From: an uncultured Lachnospiraceae bacterium
GTDB lineage: Bacteria; Bacillota; Clostridia; Lachnospirales; Lachnospiraceae
Reading direction: 5' to 3'
Assembly (NCBI GenBank): GCA_934351835.1
Contig: CAKRJP010000006.1
Coordinates: 62,001 to 126,000 of the forward strand
DNA length: 64,000 nucleotides
In this document: positions 9,343 to 17,308 of the stretch, piece by piece
How positions within the stretch are numbered: the stretch's first letter is position 1
How the letters are laid out: every line of letters begins with the position of its first letter
Made by a program: the position numbers and the translations under genes
Notes under the pieces: generated by a model
What the model was told of the DNA's origin: nothing
Seen by the model: the letters and a program-made list of their open reading frames with translations, nothing else
Database searches by the model: none

Positions 9343-10556
9343 TTATCTTCACCGTAATGCTTAATGATTTTTTCGTAACTTATTCCTACTGAATAATTAG
9401 TAATTAAATAATGATATCCATTACTTCCCATTTCCTTTAAATCGCTATTAGTAATTTCACAGACTTTGCTATTAAAGCTATTTATACTATTGCTTTCACA
9501 CCACCACCCAAATTTGCCATTTACAATTTCACTTCCAACATCAGTATTTTTATCAGTAACTGCTAAAACTGGAATTTTCGCCTGCATATAACTCAATAAA
9601 CGACTTGGAAAATTGGGAATTGTAAATCTATGATCAAGAAAAATCATTCCAACATCACAAGCGCCGACCATTTTATCATAATCCTCTTTAGGAAGACGTT
9701 TCATAAGTTTTACATTTTTCGGTTTATCATTTTTTATATATACCTCAATCTTGTGAAATTCTGTACCATCTCCAACAATCAGAAAAAAAGCATCTTCATT
9801 ATTTTCTTGGCTTCTCAAACACTCAATCATAAACTCTATTCCCTGAGGTTTTCCAAGATTTCCGCCATATACAAAAACTTTTTTATTTATCGGAATACCA
9901 TATTTATTTCTTATATCCTTTCGGATTTTTTCATCAACACTCATATCAATGACTTCTACACTATTAGGACAAATTTCCACTTTGTCCAAGGAAACTTCAC
10001 GATTATGTTTTACAACATAATTCACGTTTGCTTGACTCATGCATCCTATAAAGTCCGAAATCCTATATAATTTCTTTTCTTTATTTCTAAATATTTTATA
10101 AATTATTCCTTTTATCCCTGTCTTGGATATCATTTCAATATCTACCGCATTCTGCGGAAAAATATCCTTGAGAAGAAGATATGTTTTTGCCCCATCTCTT
10201 TTTTTCACAAATTCAATTGCATTGCAAAAAGTAATTGGAGGAGTAGAGTAAATTACTAAATCAAATTTCACATTAGAAAAATACTTTTTAATACCTGCAA
10301 TAAATTGAGGCTCAATACTTACTGTAGATATTCCCTTTTCAATAATATTCGTTTTCTGTGTATTCCCGATTTTTAATTTCAAAATGGTAGCATTATTCGT
10401 TTTGATAATCTTAGTATCAATTTTTTTTCTTCTTTCTACTGGAGAAATTACAAACAATCTATGTCCATGTTTTGCAAACTCACGCAGCAAATCTGTATAT
10501 ATATTTTTTTCATCAATTGAGTTAAAATCTAATAATGTGAGGAACAAAACATTCAT
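9339..10556 (-). CDS. Glycosyltransferase family 4, WbuB-like
   Basis: A 405-residue GT-B enzyme. The start MNVLFLTLLDFNSIDEKNIY followed by FAKHGHRLFVISPVERR is characteristic of the WbuB group, which transfers amino sugars onto the first lipid-linked sugar in several O-antigen and capsule loci. Also visible are DLVIYSTPPITFCNAIEFVK, TYLLLKDIFPQNAVD, the hinge VFVYGGNLGKPQGIEFMI, and FPSRLLSYMQAKIPVLAVTD near the donor site. An AGGAG box precedes the ATG. It lies directly after the bacillosamine-type genes, so it is the best candidate for adding the second sugar. The specific sugar remains unknown. Confidence 0.85.
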   Translation of the reverse strand: MNVLFLTLLDFNSIDEKNIYTDLLREFAKHGHRLFVISPVERRKKIDTKIIKTNNATILKLKIGNTQKTNIIEKGISTVSIEPQFIAGIKKYFSNVKFDLVIYSTPPITFCNAIEFVKKRDGAKTYLLLKDIFPQNAVDIEMISKTGIKGIIYKIFRNKEKKLYRISDFIGCMSQANVNYVVKHNREVSLDKVEICPNSVEVIDMSVDEKIRKDIRNKYGIPINKKVFVYGGNLGKPQGIEFMIECLRSQENNEDAFFLIVGDGTEFHKIEVYIKNDKPKNVKLMKRLPKEDYDKMVGACDVGMIFLDHRFTIPNFPSRLLSYMQAKIPVLAVTDKNTDVGSEIVNGKFGWWCESNSINSFNSKVCEITNSDLKEMGSNGYHYLITNYSVGISYEKIIKHYGEDK

Positions 10557-10573
10557 TTCTATTCTCTCCTATC

Positions 10574-11167
10574 CTATTTTTTTCTTGCAGGCACTCCTAT
10601 ATAAGTTCCTGCCTCATTTATATCTTTTACAACGGTAGCTCCTGCACCTATCAAACATTCAGAACAGATACTTATATTATTACTTATAGTGACTCCTGCA
10701 CCTATCCAAGTTCCATCGCCAATTTCAACTGTCCCCGCTACATGTGAACCAACAGAAACATGTGCATAATTTCCTATCCTGCAATCATGATCTACACTTG
10801 AACCTGTATTTATAATGCAGCCTTTTCCGATAATCACATCTGAATTAATAACAGCTCCTGCCATCACAACTGATCCTATTCCAATCCGAACTCTTCTACT
10901 TATAATTGCTCCCGGATGAATGAGTGTAATCACATTATCCAATTCTGATTGTATTTTTTCTCTTATTTTGGCATTTCCAATCGCAACAATCTTATCCCCT
11001 GCCATTTTTTTTGCATCATTTGTTCTTCCAATCACAGGGAAACCAGCACATTCTTTGATTTCTTCATTATCATCTAAGAAAAAAATATTATCATAATCAT
11101 TTTTCACAGCAATATCTGCTATTACTTTTCCATGCCCACTAGCACCAATAATAATTAGTTTTTTCAA
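10574..11167 (-). CDS. pglD: PglD/NeuD-type sugar N-acetyltransferase (hexapeptide repeat)
   Basis: Start assigned to TTG at 11167 (MKKLIIIGASGHGKVIADIA, 197 residues): a GGAGGG box lies 9 bases upstream and the TTGA overlaps the stop of the upstream gene. An earlier TTG at 11182 lacks room for a ribosome site. The N-terminal Rossmann part binds UDP-sugar (GASGHGKV). The C-terminal half is a left-handed beta-helix with repeated I-G-x4 units. NTGSSVDHDCRIGNYAHVSV contains the His used as general base in PglD. The expected reaction is acetyl-CoA-dependent acetylation of the 4-amino group of a UDP-2-acetamido-4-amino-trideoxy sugar, giving UDP-di-N-acetylbacillosamine. The neighbours PglC-, PglE- and PglF-like support this. 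Confidence 0.85.
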   Translation of the reverse strand: MKKLIIIGASGHGKVIADIAVKNDYDNIFFLDDNEEIKECAGFPVIGRTNDAKKMAGDKIVAIGNAKIREKIQSELDNVITLIHPGAIISRRVRIGIGSVVMAGAVINSDVIIGKGCIINTGSSVDHDCRIGNYAHVSVGSHVAGTVEIGDGTWIGAGVTISNNISICSECLIGAGATVVKDINEAGTYIGVPARKK

Positions 11168-11802
11168 TGCGGTGCCCTCCAATTGGCTTCTACTCCTTCT
11201 GGTGTTCCCATAAAAGGCTCCATAGTCACAGAAGTTTCAGAACTAATACCATCTCTTTTTATGACGGTCATAATAGTATCCCAAATAATTTTCAAGTCTC
11301 CAATAAAAGTAATATGTGTTGTGTACCATACATCCATTGCGAACTTATCTTCCCAGGAAACTGTATTTCTTCCATGCGCTTGAGCATATCCTGTTAATCC
11401 CGGTCTTACATCATGCCTATGACGCTGAAATTCGTTATATCTAGGCAAATACGCAACGAGCAATGGCCTTGGCCCTATAAGACTCATATCGCCTTTTAGG
11501 ATATTAGCCAATTCAGGCAGTTCATCAAGAGAAGATGCCCTTAAAAAACGTCCATATTTATTTAATCTGACTTCATCTGGTAATAAATTTCCTTTTTTAT
11601 CTTTTCGATTATCCATTGTCCGAAACTTTATTAACTTGAAAATCTTTTCATTTTTTCCCGGACGTTCCTGTGTAAAAAATGGATTTCCTCTCATAAACAC
11701 AGTCCCTAGTATTATCAGAAGCACCAACAGAGGTGAAAGGATAATTAACGCTATTAAGCTCAATGAAAAGTCTATTAATCGCTTAAAGTACTTTGCATAC
11801 AT
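11164..11802 (-). CDS. pglC: PglC-type phosphosugar transferase (initiating enzyme)
   Basis: A 212-residue monotopic phosphoglycosyl transferase. It has one N-terminal hydrophobic re-entrant helix (residues about 8 to 35), then the basic patch FTQERPGKNEKIFKLIKFRT, the catalytic Asp-Glu pair in SSLDELPELANILKGDMSLI, the GPRPL motif, and HDVRPGLTGYAQAHGRN. The short form without an extra N-terminal membrane domain matches PglC/WcaJ-C-terminal enzymes. It moves a phosphosugar, here probably di-N-acetylbacillosamine phosphate, from UDP to undecaprenyl phosphate and so starts the repeat unit. Its stop overlaps the TTG of the acetyltransferase gene, coupling the two. Confidence 0.9.
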   Translation of the reverse strand: MYAKYFKRLIDFSLSLIALIILSPLLVLLIILGTVFMRGNPFFTQERPGKNEKIFKLIKFRTMDNRKDKKGNLLPDEVRLNKYGRFLRASSLDELPELANILKGDMSLIGPRPLLVAYLPRYNEFQRHRHDVRPGLTGYAQAHGRNTVSWEDKFAMDVWYTTHITFIGDLKIIWDTIMTVIKRDGISSETSVTMEPFMGTPEGVEANWRAPH

Positions 11803-11832
11803 ATTACTTCTCCATATATTTGTTTCAATTGA

Positions 11833-13116
11833 TTATTCGAAGCAGGCTTTTATTACTTCAATAATTCTCTCCTGCTGCTCTACTGTCATTTTATTATCAC
11901 TAGGTAAACATAATCCTCTTGTAAAAATATCCATTCCTACATCAGCTACACCACCTGCAATGTAAGCATTTGATCTGGCACGTCCATTCCCCTCTCTGAC
12001 AACAAACGGATTTAAGCGATAAATCGGCTGCATATGCATTGGCTTCCAAATTGGTCTTCCCTCTGCATTAATAGATGCAATCGCTTCCAAAATCTCTGTC
12101 GGGCAAGACTTTCCTGTTTCTTTCACATAACATACATCCTGTTCGCCACGAACCTGTTTGCACATTGCTTCCTTATCAATAATCAGACAAGACAGCCAGT
12201 AGTTTGGTTCAGAGTTTTCCAGATCCATTGGATTCATAGATACTGGCAGTCCTTTTAAGCCCTCTTTATACCTCTCATAAATTGCTTTCTTCTGCGCAAT
12301 ATGTTCTTTCAGATAAGGGAACTGTCCACGAACAACACCAGCAACCACATTACTCATACGATAGTTGTATCCCAGTTCTTCATGCTGATACCATGCAGCA
12401 TTTTCTCTCGCCTGAGTAGACCACTTGCGAACCTTATTTGCTGCTTCTTCATCATCTGTCAGGAAACATCCACCAGAACTACCGGTAATGATCTTATTTC
12501 CGTTAAAAGAAATGGTGTTATATTTTCCAAATGTACCAGTCTGCACGCCTTTATATGTAGCACCCATAGATTCTGCTGCATCTTCTACTAAAATGGCGCC
12601 ATGCTTTTTAATAACCGCATTTAACTCATCTACTTTACCCGGAGTTCCATAAAGATGTGCAACAACCACAACCTTTGTATCCGGATATATTTCAAATGCT
12701 TTTTCTAATGCAACCGGATCCATATTCCAAGTATCGTACTCTGTATCAATAAATACCGGCTCGCCACCTTCATAAACTACCGGATTTACAGTTGCGTCAA
12801 ATGTCATATCAGAGCAAAATACTTTTTCCCCTTCTAATGCACCATGCCCAACCTTTGGCATACCATATGCTTCAATACCCGCTAATTTCATAGCGAGATG
12901 AAGAGAAGCTGTTCCCGCTGACAATGCAACTGCATACTTACACCCAATATATTCACAAGCTATTCTTTCTACTTCATTAATGTTTTTTCCAACAGTAGAC
13001 ATCCAGTTTGTCTCATACGCTTCTTTCACGTACTCAATTTCCGGACCATGCATAGTTGGGCTACTTAACCATACTTTAGACTCAAACTTTTCAAATTTAT
13101 TATTTTCTTTAAACAT
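11833..13116 (-). CDS. pglE: PLP-dependent nucleotide-sugar aminotransferase (PglE/LegC-like)
   Basis: A 427-residue DegT/DnrJ/EryC1 family enzyme. The start MFKENNKFEKFESKVWLSSP has an AGAGG box. The internal aldimine Lys lies in YNTISFNGNKIITGSSGGCF, the version found in PglE and LegC proteins; the cofactor-binding VEDAAESMGATYKG segment precedes it. A LYGTPGKVDEL loop and a C-terminal GLCLPSDNKMT-type segment are also typical. It would transfer an amino group from glutamate to the 4-keto sugar made by the PglF-like enzyme at 13735-15789. The nucleotide composition is less A+T-rich than the genes downstream, which suggests the conserved part of the locus starts here. Confidence 0.88.
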   Translation of the reverse strand: MFKENNKFEKFESKVWLSSPTMHGPEIEYVKEAYETNWMSTVGKNINEVERIACEYIGCKYAVALSAGTASLHLAMKLAGIEAYGMPKVGHGALEGEKVFCSDMTFDATVNPVVYEGGEPVFIDTEYDTWNMDPVALEKAFEIYPDTKVVVVAHLYGTPGKVDELNAVIKKHGAILVEDAAESMGATYKGVQTGTFGKYNTISFNGNKIITGSSGGCFLTDDEEAANKVRKWSTQARENAAWYQHEELGYNYRMSNVVAGVVRGQFPYLKEHIAQKKAIYERYKEGLKGLPVSMNPMDLENSEPNYWLSCLIIDKEAMCKQVRGEQDVCYVKETGKSCPTEILEAIASINAEGRPIWKPMHMQPIYRLNPFVVREGNGRARSNAYIAGGVADVGMDIFTRGLCLPSDNKMTVEQQERIIEVIKACFE

Positions 13117-13177
13117 GATTTTCTACCTCTTTTCATCCAAACTCATTTTTTAATGCTATGTATTGTTATTAAGCAAG

Positions 13178-13580
13178 TTACTCTGTGCTTGTGTTCATTG
13201 CAACCATACTTGTTAATTTCGCAATTATTTCTGATTTTAATGTACAACTATCTCTAATAAAGCAATATGGCTCTATGGTGCCAACGACCGTTGTCTGCCC
13301 AATAGTACTTCCACAACCATCAATAGTTCTTGGCTCAACAATACAGTCAGACCTTAAATTAGCTGACGGAGAAATAATAGAATCCATATGAAACTGGAAT
13401 ATTGTAAAGTACCTCCAATTTCTTGGTCCTGTTGTGATCCAGTCCGAACGTAATGTATCTGCAACTTCTGCTATCTCTAATTCACTTATATCCGGTGGAC
13501 TGAATTGGATAACTCTGGCTAGTATATTTTTACTAACGTCAACATTAGACTTGATTACACTTCTAAACCATACTTAATTA
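13178..13580 (-). pseudogene. Decayed remnant: DegT aminotransferase N-terminus joined to hexapeptide-like segment
   Basis: One open minus-strand frame without a proper start runs through this gap. Its 5' part (about 13429-13516) reads IQFSPPDISELEIAEVADTL followed by RSDWITTGPR, the first 30 residues of a DegT/ArnB-type aminotransferase, after which the similarity stops abruptly. In the same frame, MDSIISPSANLRSDCIVEP and GSTIGQTTVVGTIE show six-residue spacing of aliphatic residues and Gly, as in hexapeptide acetyltransferases, before a stop at 13178. Both pieces are too short to be functional. I read this as a scar of earlier gene exchange in the locus. The aminotransferase part is convincing; the hexapeptide part is weaker. 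Confidence 0.6.
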
Positions 13581-13698
13581 TAGAATTCTATTACTATTTA
13601 CCTTTTATTATTATTAACTTTTAGAATATCATCATTCATATATAGGCGTACTTTTTCATTTATAAGCAACAGTATTCCTATATGTGCAAACAACACAA

Positions 13699-13724
13699 CC
13701 AGTCCTCCGAAATCGGAGGACTGG
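13699..13724 (-). terminator. Strong hairpin just after the dehydratase gene
   Basis: A perfect 12-bp stem (CCAGTCCTCCGA with its complement) with a 2-base gap lies 11 bases past the stop of the 13735-15789 gene. On the minus strand it is followed by TTGTGTTGTTTG, which is T-rich but not a clean run; on the plus strand it is followed by TATATTCTTTTT. It may end or attenuate transcription between the dehydratase gene and the rest of the polysaccharide locus. Confidence 0.6.
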
Positions 13725-13734
13725 TATATTCTTT

Positions 13735-15789
13735 TTACACTTCCCCAGCTTTCTCTGCCTGTTCCATCAGTTTCCGCTGCGCTTCATATACTTTTCCTTT
13801 TTTCTCGCTTCCGTTTACGCCTGCCGGATGATAGGTCGGCACGATGACCTCTACCATCTCCCGGATGTCTTTATCATTCTCATAGGCAGCCTTCATAAGT
13901 CCTGTCAGCTGATGAAGGAATTCTGTTGTATCAAATGGGATTGGACAACCGATATGTATCAGTTCACTGTCGGTCTTTTTAAGACCTTCTTCTGCCATCA
14001 GTTTCTCTTCGTACAATTTTTCTCCAGGGCGAAGTCCTGTATATACGATCTTGATATCGCCGTCCGGCTCATGTCCCGATAAGCGGATCAGATTTCTTGC
14101 CAGATCATCGATCTTCACCGGTGATCCCATATCTAAGACGAAGATTTCTCCACCGTGAGCTTTTGTTCCGGCTGTAAGCACCAGTCCTACTGCCTCCGGA
14201 ATTGTCATAAAGTAACGGATGATATCCGGGTGAGTAACGGTTACCGGACCGCCCTCTTCAATCTGTTTCTTGAATAATGGAATAACCGATCCGTTGCTTC
14301 CTAATACGTTTCCGAAACGCACTGCCACGTATTCTGTTCTCGGAATGAATTCTTTATGGCGGATGCGGTGCATAATACCGTCTTCGTCTTCATCATGTGT
14401 GTAGAGCATCGGCATCTCATGGGCTTTTCCTGCTTTGATCATACGGTCAAAGGACTGGATGATCATCTCGCAGATACGTTTACTTGCTCCCATGATATTG
14501 GTTGGGTTTACCGCCTTATCCGTACTAATCAGCACAAATCTCTGGCAGTTATTGATCATTGCCGCATAAGCTGTCTTGTAAGTTCCTACGGCATTATTTT
14601 TAATTGCTTCATTCGGTGCTGACTCCATCAGTGGCACATGTTTGTGTGCTGCTGCATGGTACACGATATCCGGCTTATATTCTGCAAACACCTGGCAAAT
14701 ACGACGGCTGTCTCGCACGGAACCCGTAAGTGCCACCATCTTCACTCCCGGATAATTACGCTTGATCCACTGCTCAATTTCATACAGATTGTTCTCATAG
14801 ACATCGAATAGAATCAGTTGTGCCGGGTGATGACTTGCCACCTGACGGGAAATCTCGGAACCGATACTTCCGCCGGCACCTGTGACCAGTACCTTCTTAC
14901 CGGAAATATATTCAAATACAACGTCCATATTTTCCTTGATCGGTGCTCTTCCTAATAAGTCCTCGATCTCTACCGGCTTCATCTTGCTTAATACCACATC
15001 ACCTTTCATAATCTGGTATAATCCTGGAAGACGTTTCAATTCACAGCCCGTCTCTTTACAGATATTCAAAATCTCTGTACGCTCGCCCGCTGAGATAGCA
15101 GTGATCGAGAATAAAATACGGTCGATTTTGTATTTCTTAGCCGCTTCTATGATAGAATCTCTTCCACCTACGATCGGCACCCCTTCCATGTAACGGTTCC
15201 ATTTATTCGGATTGTCGTCAATCACACAGCAGACTTTTACATTCAGTTCATCCGAACTCTTTAATTCCTTTAACACGGCCTGTCCTGCTGCTCCGGCTCC
15301 GATCACCATAACTCTGTGAACTCCCGCGTCATTCTGACTGCGTCTGGACCGCTCCAGATTAATATAACGGTATCCGAAACGAACCACGATGATACATCCA
15401 AGCTGTGCCACCGCTCCTAATATATAATAGGAAATCGGCATTCTTCTGAAGAAACATGTGATTCCAAATATCTGGAATATCGTCGTGATCAGCGATGCTA
15501 CCAAGATTCTATTCAATTCACTAAAACTTGCAAATCTCCAGATACTGTTATACAGATGCAGCAAACTGAAGATGCATATGCAAAACACCGTATAAATCGG
15601 TGCAAATTTTAAAAATGCGTTTAAATATTCGATTGGAATACCGGAGAACTTCAGATCGAACCGAACCCAAAGTCCCAGAAAATAAGATGCATTTATTGCT
15701 ATAATATCATAGATCAGCAAATAAATGGCAATGACCTGCCAATGTTCTAAACGTCTTTTACGTCGATGTGTTTTTAAATTTTCTTCCAT
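13735..15789 (-). CDS. pglF: Membrane-bound UDP-GlcNAc 4,6-dehydratase (PglF/CapD family)
   Basis: A 684-residue protein. Residues about 15 to 140 contain four to five hydrophobic helices. A first nucleotide-binding domain (VMVIGAGAAGQAVLKEL) follows, then the catalytic extended SDR domain beginning VLVTGAGGSIGSEISRQVA near residue 300. LISTDKAVNPTNIMGASKR carries the M-x3-K form that replaces Tyr-x3-Lys in PglF/CapD/FlaA1 dehydratases. TGLRPGEKLYEE near the end is the family's C-terminal signature. It converts UDP-GlcNAc to the 4-keto-6-deoxy sugar used by the aminotransferase downstream. The start has an AGAGGG box. It is the first gene of the polysaccharide locus and is followed by a strong hairpin. 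Confidence 0.92.
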   Translation of the reverse strand: MEENLKTHRRKRRLEHWQVIAIYLLIYDIIAINASYFLGLWVRFDLKFSGIPIEYLNAFLKFAPIYTVFCICIFSLLHLYNSIWRFASFSELNRILVASLITTIFQIFGITCFFRRMPISYYILGAVAQLGCIIVVRFGYRYINLERSRRSQNDAGVHRVMVIGAGAAGQAVLKELKSSDELNVKVCCVIDDNPNKWNRYMEGVPIVGGRDSIIEAAKKYKIDRILFSITAISAGERTEILNICKETGCELKRLPGLYQIMKGDVVLSKMKPVEIEDLLGRAPIKENMDVVFEYISGKKVLVTGAGGSIGSEISRQVASHHPAQLILFDVYENNLYEIEQWIKRNYPGVKMVALTGSVRDSRRICQVFAEYKPDIVYHAAAHKHVPLMESAPNEAIKNNAVGTYKTAYAAMINNCQRFVLISTDKAVNPTNIMGASKRICEMIIQSFDRMIKAGKAHEMPMLYTHDEDEDGIMHRIRHKEFIPRTEYVAVRFGNVLGSNGSVIPLFKKQIEEGGPVTVTHPDIIRYFMTIPEAVGLVLTAGTKAHGGEIFVLDMGSPVKIDDLARNLIRLSGHEPDGDIKIVYTGLRPGEKLYEEKLMAEEGLKKTDSELIHIGCPIPFDTTEFLHQLTGLMKAAYENDKDIREMVEVIVPTYHPAGVNGSEKKGKVYEAQRKLMEQAEKAGEV

Positions 15790-16279
15790 AATCCCTCTAA
15801 ACTTCTTTCTCTGTCTTCCCTACTATAAACTCTTTCTAAACTCATTCTGCCGGATATCCGGCTGCGTATTTCAGATTATTTTTCTGCCCACCTTTTGTTA
15901 TATACGCTACAAGCAAAAATAAATCCGCAACTAATCAGTGCATACTGGAAGTTGCGGTACCATAAATTTCAAGTCTCAAATGTCTAGTTATTTAAATTAA
16001 GTTTGTTATATCTACTCCCAGGACAAAACTGTCACAAACATAATCCGATAGCATATTATCATATTTTCCGACATGTATCAACAGAATTAGAACAATTTCT
16101 TTCTACCCCCCCCCCCAAATTTTTTTCTCAAAAAGCCCTTAAAATCGGCATTTTGTAAATTCTTATTGAAACTTCTCGTTTTATAGCAATCGGGAACTTA
16201 CCTTGAAAAATATTCAGGGGAGTTCCTTTTTTGTTATACTGTTTTCATATGATATGGGTGCTACAGAAAGGACACTCAC
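15790..16279. other. Intergenic region upstream of polysaccharide locus, with poly-C tract
   Basis: 490 bases without a supported gene between the dehydratase gene (minus) and the transposase gene (plus). It should hold the promoter of the polysaccharide locus, but I cannot place a convincing -35/-10 pair. It contains a run of 11 C (16106-16116), one copy of a 16-base repeat (16139-16154) found again at 17554-17569, and a small hairpin followed by six T (16192-16232), just before the transposase start. Confidence 0.7.
16106..16116. repeat. Homopolymer tract of 11 C
   Basis: Eleven consecutive C on the plus strand (G on the minus strand), 317 bases upstream of the dehydratase start. It stands out in an A+T-rich region. 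Such tracts are prone to slippage, but here it is not inside a gene. Confidence 0.95.
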
Positions 16280-17308
16280 ATGAAAAAGAATAATGAAAAG
16301 AAGTATTTACATTTAACATATAAGGACAGATCCGTCATCCATGAATTTCTTAATTACGGATATTCCTTTACAGCTATCGGTAACCGCATACATAAAGATA
16401 GAACCACTGTTGCTAAAGAGGTTAAATCTCATCGCTTTATTAAGCCTTTTGGTAAATCTAAAGAAATAAGCTGCCCTAATCTTAATAAAGCTCCATATGT
16501 TTGCAATGCCTGCCCTGATATAGGTAAATGCCGCAAAGCTAAACTCATTTATGATGCTGCTATTGCCGATCATGAATACAGACAAACTCTTTCTTTACAA
16601 CGTGCTAATCTTAAAGTTACAAAAGATCAGGTTGCTGCTATTAATGATATTATTGCACCTTTGATGATTCATAAGCATCATAGTGTCAATCATGTTTTTG
16701 CTTCTCATCCCGAATTACTCCCTTTCAGTAAATCTACATTTTACAGATATGTAGATTTAGGGCTGCTTGATGTTAAAAACATTGATTTACAGCGAAAAGT
16801 TCGTTTTCATGTAAAAAAAGAATACGATTACTCTCGTGAAAAGATTGACCATAAATATCGTCTAGGTCGACAGTATCACGATTTTCAGGATTTAAAAAAG
16901 ACATTAGGTGATTTTGAATTTTCCAGACTTTTTGAAGTTATATTAACTGATAATGGAACTGAATTTTCTGACCCAGAAAGCATTGAACTTTCTTCAATAA
17001 ATGGAGAAAGGTTGTCATATGTCTTTTTCTGCGATCCCAACGCATCTTGGCAAAAAGGCTCTATTGAAAAGAACCATGAGTATATAAGATATGTTCTTCC
17101 TAAAGGAACTTCCTTTGCTGGATTAACGCAAGGAGACTGCCATCTTCTTGCTTCACATATCAACTCAGTACCTAGAAAGTCACTTAACAACCAATCTCCT
17201 TTTGAAGCCAGTCAAGGCTTTATTGGATTAGATAACATCTCCAAGCTTGGTATTTCCCAGATACCATATGACGATGTTAACTTAAGTATAAGATTACTTC
17301 GTAAATAA
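16280..17308 (+). pseudogene. IS30-family transposase with internal deletion of the catalytic core
   Basis: 342 residues, shorter than the usual 390 to 410. The N-terminal helix-turn-helix (YLHLTYKDRSVIHEFLNYGY, AIGNRIHKDRTTVAKEV) and a Cys cluster (CPNLNKAPYVCNACPD) are intact. The second Asp of the DDE triad is in EVILTDNGTEFSDPESIE, and the Glu in WQKGSIEKNHEYIRYVLPKG. The segment that should carry the first Asp (usually a V-x-M-D-T-V-like stretch after G-R-x-Y-x-D-F) is absent: GRQYHDFQDLKKTLGDFEFS joins the two sides directly. About 50 to 70 residues appear lost in frame, so the product is probably inactive, although the frame is still open. Confidence 0.8.

Noticed and set aside
13185..13391. 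Plus-strand 68-codon frame in the gap of the polysaccharide locus
   Set aside because: Antisense to the minus-strand remnant, which shows family similarity; no ribosome site.
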